Positions 32,058-43,321 of a stretch of 64,000 bases of DNA are shown piece by piece. This stretch comes from Paucimonas lemoignei (GTDB lineage Bacteria > Pseudomonadota > Gammaproteobacteria > Burkholderiales > Burkholderiaceae_D). The notes beneath the pieces were generated by a model, which worked only from the letters and a program-made list of their open reading frames with translations, made no database searches and was not told the DNA's origin. The position numbers and the translations under genes are program-made. The stretch covers positions 1 to 64,000 of the forward strand of contig NZ_SLZQ01000017.1 in assembly GCF_004342585.1 (NCBI RefSeq). The letters are read 5' to 3'. The stretch's first letter is position 1. Each line of letters starts with the position of its first letter.

Positions 32058-32833
32058 CCCCGATCATGGTGTTCGACATCGAGACGATTCCCGATGTCGA
32101 TGGCTTGCGCCGTTTGCATGGCCACCCGGCCGACATGAGCGACGCCGAAGTGGCGGAACTGGCCTTCGCGGCGCGCCGCGAAAAGACCGGTTCGGATTTT
32201 TTGCCGCATCATTTGCATCGGGTCGCTGCCATATCCTGCGTGTTCCGCGACAAGGAAGGCTTCCGGGTCCGTTCGCTGGGAACGCCGGAAGACGGTGAAG
32301 CCAAGCTGGTCGGCGATTTCTTTCGCGTGATCGACCGCTATACCCCGCAGCTCGTGTCCTGGAACGGCGGCGGTTTCGATTTGCCGGTTTTACATTACCG
32401 CGCACTGCTCAATGGCGTCGCGGCGCCGCGTTACTGGGAAATGGGTAACGAGGATCGCGACTTCAAGTGGAACAATTACATCAGCCGCTACCATACGCGT
32501 CACCTCGACTTGATGGATTTGCTGGCGATGTATACCGGGCGCGCCAATGCGCCATTGGATGATCTTGCCAAATTGTGCGGCTTTCCGGGCAAGCTGGGCG
32601 TGGATGGTTCACAGGTCTGGACGCTCTGCCAGGAAGGGCGCCTGAAGGAAATCCGCGACTATTGCGAGACTGACGTCGTCAATACTTATCTGATGTATTG
32701 TCGCTTCCAGATGATGCGCGGGGACATGAGTTACGACGCCTATGCCTATGAGCTGGAACTGGTGCGTTCCGTACTGTCGAAGATCGACAGTCCTCACTGG
32801 TCCGAATACCTGGATGCCTGGCCGGCTCCCTGA
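32054..32833 (+). CDS. DEDDy 3'-5' exonuclease (PolB-exonuclease-like)
   Basis: A 259-residue predicted 3'-5' exonuclease of the DnaQ-like superfamily. Exo I is VFDIETIPD, Exo [16 protein letters not shown], a further Asp lies in RHLDLMDLL, and Exo [14 protein letters not shown] has the YxxxD form. Standalone domain without a polymerase. The GTG start at 32054 overlaps the rpoS stop, so translation is probably coupled; an ATG at 32066 is an alternative. Substrate not known. Confidence 0.88.
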   Translation: MTPIMVFDIETIPDVDGLRRLHGHPADMSDAEVAELAFAARREKTGSDFLPHHLHRVAAISCVFRDKEGFRVRSLGTPEDGEAKLVGDFFRVIDRYTPQLVSWNGGGFDLPVLHYRALLNGVAAPRYWEMGNEDRDFKWNNYISRYHTRHLDLMDLLAMYTGRANAPLDDLAKLCGFPGKLGVDGSQVWTLCQEGRLKEIRDYCETDVVNTYLMYCRFQMMRGDMSYDAYAYELELVRSVLSKIDSPHWSEYLDAWPAP

Positions 32834-32968
32834 GCCTCAACCAAGCCTTAAACACAAGTCATCCGCCTGCAGCACCATTCCGGGATGCCTTCCCGGGCGG
32901 ATTGCTTTATCATGTCGGGCCATTGCGCGCCCCTTGGCGGCGTCTTATCCAGTTTTGCCGATTTATCT

Positions 32969-34330
32969 ATGCAGTCCAATATTATCGATATCGAATCCCT
33001 CGACATGGAAGGCCGCGGCGTTGGTCATTTGATCAATGAAGACGGCACGCCGGGGAAGGTCATTTTCGTCGAAGGCGCGCTGCCTGGCGAACGCGTCACC
33101 TATCAGTCATTCCGCAAGAAGCCGAAATGGGAAGCTGCCACAATGATGGACCTGGTGCAGGAGTCGTCGTTGCGCGTCAAGCCTAAATGCCCGCACTTCG
33201 GCATCTGCGGCGGTTGCTCGATGCAGCACCTCGATCCTGATGCGCAGGTCGCCATGAAGCAGCGCGTGCTGGAAGATAACTTCAAGCACCTGGCCAAAGT
33301 GCAGGCCGCGACGATTCTCCGGCCGATTTACGGACCGACCTGGGGATACCGTTACCGTGCGCGCATCTCGGTGCGCAACGTCGTCAAGAAGGGTGGGATA
33401 CTGGTCGGCTTTCATGAGAAGCGCTCAAGCTTCATCGCTGATATGAAGACTTGCGACATCCTGCCTCCCAACGTGTCAGCCTTGCTGGTGCCGCTGCGCG
33501 AACTGATCGGCTCGCTATCGATTTGCGACCGCATGCCGCAGCTTGAACTGGCGGTCGGCGCGGGCGAACAGGAAAATGTCACCGTGCTGGTGATGCGCAA
33601 CATGGAGCCGTTGACGCCAGATGACGAGGCAAAACTGAAAGCCTTCGCCGACCTGCACAAAATCCACTGGTGGCTGCAGCCCAAGGGGCCGGACACGGTC
33701 TATCCCTTCTATCCTGCGGATTCGAAGCTGGAATACGTGCTGCCTGAATTCGGCATCCGCATGCCGTTCAAGCCGACCGATTTCACCCAGGTGAATCACC
33801 AGATCAACCGCGTGCTGGTTTCGCGCGCCTTACGTCTCCTGGATGTGCAGCCGCAGGATCGCGTGGCGGATCTCTTTTGCGGGATCGGCAATTTCACCCT
33901 GCCGCTGGCGACGCAGGCGCGTGAAGTCATGGGCATCGAAGGCAGCACGGCGCTGACGGAGCGCGCGCTGCAGAACGCTGAATTCAATGGCGTGGCAGCC
34001 AAGACGACATTCCAGTGCCGTAACCTCTTCGAAGTCAGTGCGGAAGATATCGCCGCACTGGGTAAATTCGACCGCATGCTGGTCGACCCGCCGCGCGAAG
34101 GGGCGCTGGCTGTCTCGCTGGCGCTGGCGGAACTCGCCAAGACACGGCCGGACATGCTGCCGAAACGGATTGTCTATGTTTCCTGCAATCCGGGGACACT
34201 GGCGCGCGATGCAGGCGTCCTGGTGCATGAAGCAGGATACGTGCTGCAGAAGGCGGGTGTCGTCAATATGTTTCCGCACACCGCGCACGTCGAATCGATC
34301 GCCGTGTTCGACTTGCCGGAACAGGCTTAA
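32969..34330 (+). CDS. rlmD: 23S rRNA (uracil-1939-C5)-methyltransferase RlmD
   Basis: A 453-residue RNA methyltransferase of the RumA/TrmA family. An N-terminal TRAM domain ([16 protein letters not shown]) is followed by Fe-S cysteines ([10 protein letters not shown] plus a later Cys), the SAM-binding [13 protein letters not shown], the catalytic DPPREGA region and the nucleophile in [12 protein letters not shown]. The ATG at 32969 is chosen because the 28 upstream codons are not TRAM-like. It follows the exonuclease gene by 135 bases. Confidence 0.94.
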   Translation: MQSNIIDIESLDMEGRGVGHLINEDGTPGKVIFVEGALPGERVTYQSFRKKPKWEAATMMDLVQESSLRVKPKCPHFGICGGCSMQHLDPDAQVAMKQRVLEDNFKHLAKVQAATILRPIYGPTWGYRYRARISVRNVVKKGGILVGFHEKRSSFIADMKTCDILPPNVSALLVPLRELIGSLSICDRMPQLELAVGAGEQENVTVLVMRNMEPLTPDDEAKLKAFADLHKIHWWLQPKGPDTVYPFYPADSKLEYVLPEFGIRMPFKPTDFTQVNHQINRVLVSRALRLLDVQPQDRVADLFCGIGNFTLPLATQAREVMGIEGSTALTERALQNAEFNGVAAKTTFQCRNLFEVSAEDIAALGKFDRMLVDPPREGALAVSLALAELAKTRPDMLPKRIVYVSCNPGTLARDAGVLVHEAGYVLQKAGVVNMFPHTAHVESIAVFDLPEQA

Positions 34331-34370
34331 GCGGGATAATGCCGCTCATGGAGAGCGGTCGACGATTGCT

Positions 34371-35477
34371 TTAGTGAGCCGCTTTGCCGGCCACAGGCAC
34401 AATCTGCCGGCTCTCTCCATGCTTGAAGAGCAGGATGCGGTCGGGTGGCAGCTTATGCGCCCTCAGCGCCGCTTGCAGATCCTTGGGCGGCTGATCAAAG
34501 GCTTCCTGGGTCAATTCGAACGTGCCCCAATGAACTCCCAGTCCTTGCCTTGCTTCGACGTCGAGCGCGATGCGCACGGCTTCATCGGGATTGATGTGCT
34601 GCGGCTGCATGAAATCACGAGGCAGGTAAGCACCGATAGGCACGGCAAGAAAATCCACTGGTCCGAGACGGCGACGGATCTCGGCAAAATCGTTTGAGTA
34701 GCCGGTATCGCCGGTATAGAGGAAGCGCCAGGCTTCACTCGATCCTGCCGGCCGCCATTCGATGGTAAAGCCGCCCCATAAGCTGGCATTGGTATCGAAT
34801 GGCGTGCGTTTGCTCCAGTGCTGGGCGGGCGTGAAATGGATAGTCAGCTTGCCGTCGGTTTTGCTGTCCCACCAGTCCATTTCTTCGGCGCCGGCAATGC
34901 CTTCATCGTCAAACCAGGCTTTGACACCCAATGGTACTAGCCAGCGTAGTTTTTGGCGCGCTGCCAATTTCTCCACTGTCGCGCGGTCGAGGTGGTCATA
35001 GTGGTTATGAGATATCAGTACGAGGTCGATTTCGGGGAGTTGTTCCACCGTCAGTGGCGCTGGCACGCGCCGCTTTGCCGCAAGCCAGGAAGCCGGGCCG
35101 GCAAATTCGCTTAACTGTGGATCGATCAGGATATTGCGCCCGCCGACTTGCAGCAGCATCCCGGCATGGCCAAGCCAGGTCAGGGCCGGTGTGTCATGGC
35201 GTTGCATGATGAGACGGGAGTTGACAGTAGTGCTCCACTGATTCGCAAACGCGGCATAGCCACTTTCCGGATCGGTCAGCGGCTTGAAATCCCCTCGCAT
35301 GCGGCGCCAGAGAATCTCGTACCAGGGAATTTTCCCGATCGGCAGATTGGCGTTGCTGTTGACGAATCCATTCGGACGGTGATGCGGCTTCTTTGGATCA
35401 AAGTATAGATTGGAATTGGCGCAGGCCGTCAGCAATAACAGGCTGCATAAGGAAAAGAAGGCAATACGCTTGCGCAT
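34371..35477 (-). CDS. Metallo-beta-lactamase-fold lipoprotein (NAPE-PLD/RomA-like)
   Basis: A 368-residue predicted lipoprotein hydrolase. The signal ends with lipobox LTAC near residue 19. The MBL motifs are [15 protein letters not shown] (HxHxDH), [11 protein letters not shown] and [16 protein letters not shown], giving a full dinuclear metal site. The closest type is the NAPE-phospholipase D/RomA/YcbX-like MBL branch. Substrate unknown. The ATG at 35477 starts directly at the signal peptide. Confidence 0.85.
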   Translation of the reverse strand: MRKRIAFFSLCSLLLLTACANSNLYFDPKKPHHRPNGFVNSNANLPIGKIPWYEILWRRMRGDFKPLTDPESGYAAFANQWSTTVNSRLIMQRHDTPALTWLGHAGMLLQVGGRNILIDPQLSEFAGPASWLAAKRRVPAPLTVEQLPEIDLVLISHNHYDHLDRATVEKLAARQKLRWLVPLGVKAWFDDEGIAGAEEMDWWDSKTDGKLTIHFTPAQHWSKRTPFDTNASLWGGFTIEWRPAGSSEAWRFLYTGDTGYSNDFAEIRRRLGPVDFLAVPIGAYLPRDFMQPQHINPDEAVRIALDVEARQGLGVHWGTFELTQEAFDQPPKDLQAALRAHKLPPDRILLFKHGESRQIVPVAGKAAH

Positions 35478-35541
35478 GACAGTTTGGAATGTTCGGGGCT
35501 GTTCGAATACGACTTCGCTACCGGATGCCGGCATCATGGCA

Positions 35542-35568
35542 TAAAAAAACCGGCCTTTCAGCCGGTTT
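35542..35568 (-). terminator. Intrinsic terminator of the BI-1/YccA gene
   Basis: The stem AAACCGGC/GCCGGTTT with a 6-base loop is followed on the minus strand by TTTT, lying just downstream of the BI-1 stop. Confidence 0.9.
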
Positions 35569-35587
35569 GGCATGGGGTTTGAGAAAA

Positions 35588-36277
35588 TCAGTCATCCCCG
35601 CCAAAGATGCCCAGAATCGATAGCAGATTGGCAAAAATATTGTAGAGGTCGAGATAAATGCTCAGGGTGGCGGTGATGTAGTTCGTTTCGCCGCCATTCA
35701 CCACTTGCTGAACGTCATACAGGATGTATGCCGAGAAGATGCCGATCAGGATGACGGACAGTGCCAGTTGCAGGGCGGGCAGTTGCAGGAAGATATTGGC
35801 AACCATTGCCACCAGCGCCACCAGCACGCCGACGAACAGCCATTTGCCCAGCCCCGAGAAGTCGCGTTTGGATACTGTGGCAATGGTCGCCATCGTCGCG
35901 AAGATTGCTGCCGTTCCGCCGAATGCGGTCATGATCAGGGAAGCACCATTGGAGTAACCCAGGACATGCCCGATAAGACGTGAGAGCATCAAGCCAAGGA
36001 AGAAGGTGAAGCCGAGCAAGACAGCGACGCCGGTCGCGGAGTGCTTGGTTTTCTCAATGGCGTAGATAAAACCGAAGGCGATCGCCATGAAGGCGATGAA
36101 GCCTATCATCGGGCTGCCGGCAAAGAATGAGAAATTGAATTGCACGCCCAGCCATGCGCCGAGCACGGTTGGAATCATGGACAGGGCCAGCAACAGATAT
36201 GTGTTGCGCAATACGCGATTGCGTACCAGCACCGACTGGCCAGTGGTGGAATAGGCAGGTTGCAGGTTTGGATTCAT
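35588..36277 (-). CDS. Bax inhibitor-1/YccA family membrane protein
   Basis: A 229-residue inner-membrane protein with about seven hydrophobic helices starting near residue 27. The motif [17 protein letters not shown] near residue 190 is the BI-1 signature; related YccA modulates the FtsH protease. The hflKC genes for FtsH regulators are 11 kb away. GGAGGAA precedes the ATG. Confidence 0.9.
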   Translation of the reverse strand: MNPNLQPAYSTTGQSVLVRNRVLRNTYLLLALSMIPTVLGAWLGVQFNFSFFAGSPMIGFIAFMAIAFGFIYAIEKTKHSATGVAVLLGFTFFLGLMLSRLIGHVLGYSNGASLIMTAFGGTAAIFATMATIATVSKRDFSGLGKWLFVGVLVALVAMVANIFLQLPALQLALSVILIGIFSAYILYDVQQVVNGGETNYITATLSIYLDLYNIFANLLSILGIFGGDD

Positions 36278-36421
36278 ATTTCCTCCAATGTACTACTTCA
36301 GGTTTTATGATGGCTTTAGCATAGCATGCTTGATAAGCAGATAGTGATTGGTAAAACCCGAAAAAACCGAGTAATTCCTTCCGGTTTTACGAGAGTGACC
36401 GGGCAGGAGGAGGGGGTTTCG

Positions 36422-36430
36422 TGCTAAAAT
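36422..36430 (+). promoter_or_regulatory. Candidate extended -10 promoter of ndk
   Basis: TGCTAAAAT has an extended -10 (TG-N-TAAAAT at 36425-36430), 61 bases before the ndk start. No good -35 box is seen at the usual distance. Confidence 0.45.
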
Positions 36431-36491
36431 CAAAGGTTAGTTGAATTTTTAATGATTAACCTTAACCCCTTCTTTTTATTGGAGTTTTTAG

Positions 36492-36917
36492 ATGGCAATT
36501 GAGCGCACCCTATCGATCATCAAACCAGATGCAGTCGCGAAAAACGTGATCGGTCAGATCTATACCCGTTTCGAAAACGCCGGCCTGAAGATCGTTGCTG
36601 CCCGCATGGCGCAACTGTCGCGTGCCGAAGCCGAAGGTTTCTACGCCGTGCACCGCGAGCGTCCTTTCTTCAAGGATCTGGTCGACTTCATGGTTTCCGG
36701 CCCGGTCATGATCCAAGTGCTGGAAGGTGAAGGCGCGATTGCCAAGAACCGAGAACTGATGGGCGCCACCGATCCGAAGAAGGCTGACAAGGGCACCATT
36801 CGCGCCGACTTCGCCGATTCCATCGACGCCAACGCCGTGCATGGCTCCGACGCTGCTGAAACCGCTGCCGTTGAAATCGCCTATTTCTTCCCGGCTCTGA
36901 ACGTCTACTCGCGTTAA
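36492..36917 (+). CDS. ndk: Nucleoside diphosphate kinase
   Basis: A 141-residue enzyme that transfers the gamma phosphate from ATP to nucleoside diphosphates. The phospho-His is His117 in [12 protein letters not shown], and [12 protein letters not shown] begins the fold. Full length. First gene of the run through rlmN and pilW. Confidence 0.97.
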   Translation: MAIERTLSIIKPDAVAKNVIGQIYTRFENAGLKIVAARMAQLSRAEAEGFYAVHRERPFFKDLVDFMVSGPVMIQVLEGEGAIAKNRELMGATDPKKADKGTIRADFADSIDANAVHGSDAAETAAVEIAYFFPALNVYSR

Positions 36918-36931
36918 TTTAGTCCTGGTCG

Positions 36932-36954
36932 CGGCAGCCTGGCGATGGCTGCCG
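36932..36954 (+). repeat. Hairpin between ndk and rlmN
   Basis: An 8-bp perfect stem, CGGCAGCC/GGCTGCCG, around 7 bases, without a T-run. It may protect the ndk 3' end or attenuate rlmN. Confidence 0.5.
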
Positions 36955-36977
36955 GCGGCAAATATCAAAGAATTGCA

Positions 36978-38150
36978 ATGATGAATAATCTCACCAACCT
37001 GCTGGACCTTGATCCCGCGCAACTCGTCGCCTACTGCGGAGAGTTGGGTGAGAAGCCGTTTCGCGCCAAGCAACTGCAACGCTGGATTCACCAGTTCGGC
37101 GCCGCAGACTTCAATGCCATGACTGACCTGGCCAAGTCGCTGCGCGATAAGCTGGCCACGCGCGCCTATATCGGTGCGCCGTCCATCATCAGTGACCACA
37201 CTTCCGCTGACGGTACGCGCAAGTGGCTGGTGGATGTCGGCCAGGGCAATGCGGTGGAAACGGTATTTATTCCCGAAGAAAATCGCGGCACGCTATGCAT
37301 CTCGACGCAGGCGGGCTGCGCAGTCAATTGCCGCTTTTGCTCCACTGGTAAGCAGGGGTTCAGCCGCAATCTGGCTGTAGGTGAAATCATCGGCCAGTTG
37401 TGGATGGCTGAATTCGAGTTGCGCAAGACCAAGGGTGTCGAGCCTGGTCCCAAGGGCGAGCGCCAGATCACCAACGTCGTGATGATGGGCATGGGTGAGC
37501 CTTTGCTCAATTTCGAGCCGACAGTTACGGCGCTTAAGCTCATGCTGGACGATAATGCCTATGGCTTGTCGCGCCGCCGCGTGACGCTGTCGACCAGCGG
37601 CGTGGTGCCGATGATCGACAAGCTGGCGCAGGAATGCCCGGTGGCGCTAGCGGTATCGCTGCATGCATCCAACGATGCCCTGCGCGATGGCCTGGTGCCG
37701 CTGAATAAAAAATATCCGCTGGCTGAATTGATGGCGGCCTGCAAGCGCTACCTGGAATTTGCGCCGCGCGACTTCATCACCTTTGAATACTGCATGCTGG
37801 ATGGCGTCAATGACAGCGACGAGAATGCCCGCGAGCTGATTGCGCTGGTCAGGAGCAAGGGCAGGGAAGTGCCGTGCAAGTTCAACCTGATTCCCTTTAA
37901 TCCCTTCCCGGAATCGGGCTTGCGCCGTTCCGACAATGCTCGCATCAAGGCATTCGCGCAAATTCTGATGGATGCTGGTATCGTTACCACCATCCGCAAG
38001 ACCCGTGGCGATGATATCGATGCTGCCTGCGGCCAGTTGGCCGGAGAAGTGCAGGATCGTACGCGGGTGCAGGAACGCATGAAAAAAATGGCGGAATATC
38101 AAAAAAAATTCGGAAAGAATTTTGGTCGTATCGTGGAGGTATCGACATGA
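36978..38150 (+). CDS. rlmN: Dual-specificity 23S rRNA/tRNA adenine-C2 methyltransferase RlmN
   Basis: A 390-residue radical-SAM enzyme that methylates A2503 of 23S rRNA and A37 of some tRNAs. The Fe-S motif is [11 protein letters not shown], the GEP-type SAM motif [11 protein letters not shown], and the second catalytic Cys lies in [12 protein letters not shown]. The start is ATG 36978 or 36981. The stop overlaps the pilW start by 4 bases. Confidence 0.95.
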   Translation: MMNNLTNLLDLDPAQLVAYCGELGEKPFRAKQLQRWIHQFGAADFNAMTDLAKSLRDKLATRAYIGAPSIISDHTSADGTRKWLVDVGQGNAVETVFIPEENRGTLCISTQAGCAVNCRFCSTGKQGFSRNLAVGEIIGQLWMAEFELRKTKGVEPGPKGERQITNVVMMGMGEPLLNFEPTVTALKLMLDDNAYGLSRRRVTLSTSGVVPMIDKLAQECPVALAVSLHASNDALRDGLVPLNKKYPLAELMAACKRYLEFAPRDFITFEYCMLDGVNDSDENARELIALVRSKGREVPCKFNLIPFNPFPESGLRRSDNARIKAFAQILMDAGIVTTIRKTRGDDIDAACGQLAGEVQDRTRVQERMKKMAEYQKKFGKNFGRIVEVST

Positions 38151-38932
38151 GCAAGTGGGGGAGCGTAATCATCCTGGCAGCATTCTTGGCGGCTGGCTGT
38201 GCCGGCACGCGTCCGCCAGGATCGGACAGGGAATTGCCAACAAGTTCGGATCAGACGGATAACCAGCGACGAGCTCGCATAAGGCTGCAATTGGCTGTGG
38301 GCTATTATCAGCAACAGCAGCTGCCGGTGGCGCTGGATGAAATCAAGCAGGCCTTGCTGGCCGATCCGAATTTTGCCGAGGCTTACAGCATGCGCGGCCT
38401 GATTTACATGGACATGGGCGAAGTGCGGCTGGCCGAGGATAACTTCCTGCATGCGCTGCGCTTGCAACCGCAAAATCCGGATTTCAATAACAACTACGGC
38501 TGGTATCTTTGCCAGAATGGCCGGGCGGAGCAATCGATTTCTTATTTCGAGGCGGCGCTGAATAATCGCACTTATCAATCGCCGGCCAAGGCATTGAATA
38601 ATGCCGGCGTCTGCAGCCTGCGCCTGAAGAAAACAGTCGAAGCGGAGCGCTATTTCAACGAGGCGTTTCGCCTGGAGCCGGGCAATGTCTTAACCAATAT
38701 AAATTTGGCTCGACTGTATTTTGATCGGGGCGAACTTGAAAAGTCGCGTTTTTATATTGCGCGTGCAATCAGTGCCGAAAACTTGAGCGCGGAAGCCTTG
38801 TGGCAGGCCATCAAGATCGAGCGCAAGCTGGGCGATCGTACGGCTGAGCTGAGCCTGGTCACCCAATTGAGCAAGCGTTTCCCGAATTCGACAGAATTCG
38901 CCGCCTATCAGCGCGGAGCATTTGATGAGTGA
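38147..38932 (+). CDS. pilW: Type IV pilus biogenesis/stability lipoprotein PilW (PilF)
   Basis: A 261-residue TPR lipoprotein that, in relatives, pilots PilQ secretin assembly in the outer membrane. The lipobox is LAAGC (Cys18). Tandem TPRs run from about 45 to 225 ([40 protein letters not shown]). No other pil genes are in the window; the rlmN-pilW-rodZ order is the conserved location. Confidence 0.9.
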   Translation: MSKWGSVIILAAFLAAGCAGTRPPGSDRELPTSSDQTDNQRRARIRLQLAVGYYQQQQLPVALDEIKQALLADPNFAEAYSMRGLIYMDMGEVRLAEDNFLHALRLQPQNPDFNNNYGWYLCQNGRAEQSISYFEAALNNRTYQSPAKALNNAGVCSLRLKKTVEAERYFNEAFRLEPGNVLTNINLARLYFDRGELEKSRFYIARAISAENLSAEALWQAIKIERKLGDRTAELSLVTQLSKRFPNSTEFAAYQRGAFDE

Positions 38933-39923
38933 CGTCGGCATGGATGACAACGGCCAGGTGCCGGTGCCGCCGCAACAATCTGCATCGGGCCCCGGTTCCC
39001 TGCTTGCCGAGCGCCGCCAGGCCCTTGGCTGGACCATCGAGCAGGTGGCCAATCAGCTCAACCTCGCGCCGCGTCAGGTGCAAGCAATGGAAGATGATAA
39101 TTATGTCGCGCTGCCAGGCATGGTTATCGCCCGTGGCTTCGTGCGTTCCTATGCCAAGCTGCTCAAGCTCGATCCGGCGCCGCTGCTGGCGCTGATTACC
39201 GAGAAGGATGCTCCCAGCCCGGAATCGCTCGAATTGCGCCGTACCTTGTCGGCCACGTTTACTGAGTCGAGTTTGCCGCCTGTTAAACGACCAGATGGCC
39301 ACGGAAAATGGCTTGCCGTTGTTCTATTATTGCTTGCAATTGGTGGAAGTGGCTGGCTGGCCTGGCATGAGGGATGGCTTGATCAATTACAACTACCGGA
39401 AGGCTTGAGCATACCGGGGCGGGAAGTTCGTTCCGCATCGCAAGGGGCAGCGGATGCGGGTAGTGGCGTGCCGATGGGGCAGGCCGAGGAAGATGTGCCG
39501 GCTGCGTCTGCCGAGCCTGTGGCATCGCAGTCTCCTGCTCAGGCGCCAATACAGACTCAAGTTGCACCACCGGCAGCATCATCTGCGCCGGTCGCATCGG
39601 CTACCGGACCTGCGGCGCCGGCTCCGAACACAGCTTCGACGCCGGCGACGGCAGCCGCCGGGGGTTCCGCATCTGCTGCGAAATCTGGCGAAAAACTGGT
39701 GCTGAAGGCGCGCGAAGCATCCTGGATCGAACTCAAGCGCGAGGATGGCAGCGCCGTGGCCTCGCGCCTTGTGCCTGCGGGCGCGACCGAATCCTTTGAT
39801 GTCGAGCCTGGTGCCCGTCTCGTGGTTGGCAATGCCGGCGGTGTGGACGTGACTTATCGCGGACAGGTTGTGAACTTGACTGCCGACGCCAAGAACAATG
39901 TGGCGCGCCTGAAATTGAAATAA
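38925..39923 (+). CDS. rodZ: RodZ-like cytoskeletal/HTH membrane protein (DUF4115)
   Basis: A 332-residue bitopic membrane protein that links MreB to the envelope in relatives. The N-terminal helix-turn-helix domain (about 20-85, [20 protein letters not shown]) is followed by a transmembrane helix (about 124-145), a long Ala/Pro/Ser linker (about 160-245) and a C-terminal beta domain of DUF4115. The ATG at 38925 follows GCGGAG and overlaps pilW by 8 bases. Confidence 0.88.
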   Translation: MSDVGMDDNGQVPVPPQQSASGPGSLLAERRQALGWTIEQVANQLNLAPRQVQAMEDDNYVALPGMVIARGFVRSYAKLLKLDPAPLLALITEKDAPSPESLELRRTLSATFTESSLPPVKRPDGHGKWLAVVLLLLAIGGSGWLAWHEGWLDQLQLPEGLSIPGREVRSASQGAADAGSGVPMGQAEEDVPAASAEPVASQSPAQAPIQTQVAPPAASSAPVASATGPAAPAPNTASTPATAAAGGSASAAKSGEKLVLKAREASWIELKREDGSAVASRLVPAGATESFDVEPGARLVVGNAGGVDVTYRGQVVNLTADAKNNVARLKLK

Positions 39924-39931
39924 CGCTGAAT

Positions 39932-41227
39932 ATGGAAAGCAATAAACTGCCCATTGGCTCCGGCCCCAATCCCAGGCGACAGTCCCGGCGTGTCACGATT
40001 CGCCATGGCGCGCGTGAAGTAATCGTTGGCGGCGACGCACCGATCCTGGTGCAGTCGATGACCAACACCGATACGGCAGATGCCATCGCCACCGCCATCC
40101 AGATCAAGGATCTGGCGCGGGCCGGTTCGGAAGTCGTGCGCATCACCGTCAATAATCCCGAAGCAGCCGCGGCAGTGCCGGCAATCCGCGAACAGCTGGA
40201 CAAGATGGGTATCGATGTGCCGCTGGTGGGCGACTTTCATTACAACGGTCATACGCTGCTGAACGATTACCCGGACTGCGCGCGTGCGCTGTCGAAATAT
40301 CGCATCAATCCGGGCAACGTAGGGCAGGGCGCCAAACGCGATACGCAATTCGCGCAAATGATTGAAGCCGCCTGCAGGTTCGACAAGCCGGTGCGCATCG
40401 GCGTCAATTGGGGGAGCCTGGATCAGAACCTGCTGGCGCGCATCATGGATGAAAACGCGAAACGCGCGCAGCCCTGGAATGCACAGGCTGTGATGTACGA
40501 AGCACTGGTGACTTCCGCGATCGAAAACGCCCAGCGTGCCGAGGAGCTCGGCTTGTCGGGCGATCGTATTATTTTGTCGTGCAAGGTCTCCGGCGTGCAG
40601 GATTTGATCGCGGTGTATCGCGAACTGGCGCGTCGCTGCGACTACCCGCTGCATCTGGGTCTGACCGAGGCTGGCATGGGCAGCAAGGGCATCGTGGCGT
40701 CCACCGCTGCGCTATCGGTCCTGCTGCAGGAAGGCATTGGCGACACCATCCGTATTTCGCTTACGCCTGAACCGGGCGGCGACCGCACCAAGGAAGTCGT
40801 GGTGGCGCAGGAAATTTTGCAAACCATGGGCTTGCGCAAGTTCGCGCCGATGGTGATTGCCTGCCCGGGCTGCGGCCGCACCACGTCGACGGTATTCCAG
40901 GAACTGGCAGACAAGATCCAGACTTACCTGCGCGAGCAGATGCCGGTCTGGAAAAAGCAGTATCCGGGCGTGGAAAACATGAATGTCGCCGTCATGGGTT
41001 GCATCGTCAACGGACCGGGCGAATCCAAGCACGCGAACATCGGCATCAGCCTGCCAGGCACAGGCGAATCGCCAGCCGCGCCGGTCTTCGTCGATGGTCA
41101 GAAAAAAGTCACGCTGCGCGGCGAACGGATTGCCGAAGAATTCCAGTCCATCGTCCTGGATTATGTGCAGAGCCATTATGGCGCTACCGAAGGTGCTGAT
41201 AACAGCACCAAGGAAACCGCGCTGTAA
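39932..41227 (+). CDS. ispG: 4-hydroxy-3-methylbut-2-en-1-yl diphosphate synthase IspG
   Basis: A 431-residue Fe-S enzyme of the non-mevalonate isoprenoid pathway (GcpE). The TIM barrel starts with [14 protein letters not shown]; cluster ligands lie in [14 protein letters not shown] and [13 protein letters not shown]. Length is the longer betaproteobacterial form. It follows rodZ by 8 bases. Confidence 0.96.
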   Translation: MESNKLPIGSGPNPRRQSRRVTIRHGAREVIVGGDAPILVQSMTNTDTADAIATAIQIKDLARAGSEVVRITVNNPEAAAAVPAIREQLDKMGIDVPLVGDFHYNGHTLLNDYPDCARALSKYRINPGNVGQGAKRDTQFAQMIEAACRFDKPVRIGVNWGSLDQNLLARIMDENAKRAQPWNAQAVMYEALVTSAIENAQRAEELGLSGDRIILSCKVSGVQDLIAVYRELARRCDYPLHLGLTEAGMGSKGIVASTAALSVLLQEGIGDTIRISLTPEPGGDRTKEVVVAQEILQTMGLRKFAPMVIACPGCGRTTSTVFQELADKIQTYLREQMPVWKKQYPGVENMNVAVMGCIVNGPGESKHANIGISLPGTGESPAAPVFVDGQKKVTLRGERIAEEFQSIVLDYVQSHYGATEGADNSTKETAL

Positions 41228-41283
41228 GCGCCGACCAAGCATTCACCTTTACCAAAGCCGGCTTGTCCGGTCATGATCACAAG

Positions 41284-42642
41284 ATGTCTGAAAACAGGAA
41301 AGTAGAAAAAATCGTCGGCGTCAAAGGGATGAACGACATCCTGCCGGCGGATGCGCCGCTGTGGGAGTTGTTCGAAAATACCGTGCAATCGGTGTTGAAG
41401 AGCTATGGCTTCCAGCAGATCCGCACGCCCATCGTCGAGCCGACCGCGCTGTTTGCGCGTGGCCTCGGTGCCGTCACCGATATCGTCGAGAAGGAAATGT
41501 ATTCCTTCACCGATTCGATGAATGGCGACCAGTTGACGCTGCGCCCGGAAAGCACCGCTGGCGTAGTGCGTGCCGCGCTCGAACACAACCTGACTTACGA
41601 CGGCCCTAAGCGTCTCTGGTATGCAGGGCCGATGTTCCGCCACGAGCGTCCGCAACGCGGCCGCTATCGCCAGTTCCATCAAGTCGGTGCGGAAGCCATC
41701 GGTTTTTCCGGTCCGGATATCGATGCGGAACTGATCATGCTGTGCCAGCGCCTCTGGGATGATCTGGGCCTGCAGAACATCCGCCTGGAGTTGAATTCGA
41801 TTGGCGATGCAGACGAACGTCATCGCCATCGCGCCGACCTGATCGCCTATTTCGAGAAGCACGCCGATATCCTGGATGAGGATGCTAAGCGTCGACTGCA
41901 CACCAATCCGTTGCGGATTCTGGATACCAAGAATCCTGCGATGCAGGAAATGGTCAATGCCGCTCCCAAGCTGCTCGATTACCTAGGGGAAGAATCGCGC
42001 GCCCATTTCGAAGGCGTGCAGAAAATCCTGCGCCACAACAGCATCCCGTTCACCATCAATCCGCGTCTCGTGCGCGGCATGGATTACTACAATCGCACCG
42101 TCTTCGAGTGGGTCACAGACCAGCTCGGATCGCAAGGTACGGTGTGCGGCGGCGGTCGCTACGATCCGCTGGTCGAGATGTTCGGCGGTAAACCGACGCC
42201 GGCCTGCGGTTTCGCCATGGGCGTCGAGCGCCTGCTTGAACTCATGAAGGCTAGCGGCGAACACTTCGCGCGCAACCAGTGCGACGTCTACCTGGTGCAC
42301 CAGGGCGAAGAGGCGCAGATGCAGGCATTTGTGTTATCCGAGCGTCTGCGCGACGCCGGCCTCGATGTGGTGCTGCATTGTGCCGCGGCCACCGGCGCCG
42401 GCAGCTTCAAGTCGCAGATGAAGCGTGCCGACGCCAGCGGCGCGGCGTTCGCTGTCATCATCGGCGAAGATGAAGTCGCAGGCGGCAATGTCACCGTTAA
42501 AGCCATGCGCGCCGAAGAGGAAATGAACAAGCAGGTCACGGTCGCCTTCGACAAGACAGTCGAGCACATCGTCGACCAGATCGTCGGCGCCGGCGAGCAT
42601 GATCACGACCACGATCACGAGCATATCCATTACCACCACTAA
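41284..42642 (+). CDS. hisS: Histidyl-tRNA synthetase with His/Asp-rich C-terminal tail
   Basis: A 452-residue class II synthetase charging tRNA-His. Motif 2 is [21 protein letters not shown]-like near residue 112-133; the histidine-specific motifs [15 protein letters not shown] and [14 protein letters not shown] are clear; the anticodon-binding domain occupies about 325-430. The last 16 residues ([16 protein letters not shown]) are an unusual metal-binding-like extension. The ATG at 41284 is chosen over a TTG at 41263. Confidence 0.95.
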   Translation: MSENRKVEKIVGVKGMNDILPADAPLWELFENTVQSVLKSYGFQQIRTPIVEPTALFARGLGAVTDIVEKEMYSFTDSMNGDQLTLRPESTAGVVRAALEHNLTYDGPKRLWYAGPMFRHERPQRGRYRQFHQVGAEAIGFSGPDIDAELIMLCQRLWDDLGLQNIRLELNSIGDADERHRHRADLIAYFEKHADILDEDAKRRLHTNPLRILDTKNPAMQEMVNAAPKLLDYLGEESRAHFEGVQKILRHNSIPFTINPRLVRGMDYYNRTVFEWVTDQLGSQGTVCGGGRYDPLVEMFGGKPTPACGFAMGVERLLELMKASGEHFARNQCDVYLVHQGEEAQMQAFVLSERLRDAGLDVVLHCAAATGAGSFKSQMKRADASGAAFAVIIGEDEVAGGNVTVKAMRAEEEMNKQVTVAFDKTVEHIVDQIVGAGEHDHDHDHEHIHYHH

Positions 42643-42654
42643 CTATAAAACATC

Positions 42655-43305
42655 ATGGCATACGATCTCGAAGAACAAGAACAGCTAGATTCCATCAAGG
42701 CTTGGTGGAATAAATACGGCAACCTGATTACCTGGGTCCTGATCATCGCCCTGGGCGGCTTCGCTGCCTGGAACGGCTGGAAGACTTATCAGCGCAAGCA
42801 GGCAGCCCAAGCCAGCGTGCTGTACGAGGAAGTGCAGAAGGCCGCCACTGCCAAGGACAGCGCCAAGGTGCTGCGCGCTGCAGGCGACCTGAAAGACAAA
42901 TTTGGCGGCACGGCATATGCGCAGATGGGGGCTTTGTCGGCAGCCAAGGTCGCGTTTGAGTCCAATGATCTCAAGACTGCCAAGGCCCAGCTGGAGTGGG
43001 TGGTCAAGCAGGGCAAGGATGAGGAATACCGTTCGGTAGCGAAGATTCGTCTGGCGGGTATCCTGCTCGACGAGAAAGCCTATGACGAAGGTCTGAAGCT
43101 GCTGGCAGGCGACTTTTCGCCGGCCTTTGCCGCCGACGTGGCAGACCGCCGGGGCGATATCCTCGTGGCACAGAACAAGCTCGAAGAAGCGCGTACGGCA
43201 TACCGTACTGCCCTGGAAAAAATGGATGAAAAAAATCCGGGACGTCAGCTGGTGCAATTGAAGCTGGATGCGATCGGCGGCACCGGTACGAAGTCCGCAG
43301 CGTGA
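42655..43305 (+). CDS. yfgM: YfgM-like ancillary protein of the SecYEG translocon
   Basis: A 216-residue inner-membrane protein with one N-terminal transmembrane helix (about 24-41, LITWVLIIALGGFAAWNGW) and a periplasmic TPR-like domain. Relatives associate with SecYEG and PpiD. The order hisS-yfgM-bamB-der is conserved widely in proteobacteria. It starts 12 bases after hisS. Confidence 0.88.
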   Translation: MAYDLEEQEQLDSIKAWWNKYGNLITWVLIIALGGFAAWNGWKTYQRKQAAQASVLYEEVQKAATAKDSAKVLRAAGDLKDKFGGTAYAQMGALSAAKVAFESNDLKTAKAQLEWVVKQGKDEEYRSVAKIRLAGILLDEKAYDEGLKLLAGDFSPAFAADVADRRGDILVAQNKLEEARTAYRTALEKMDEKNPGRQLVQLKLDAIGGTGTKSAA

Positions 43306-43321
43306 TGACAGGGGAGATGTA

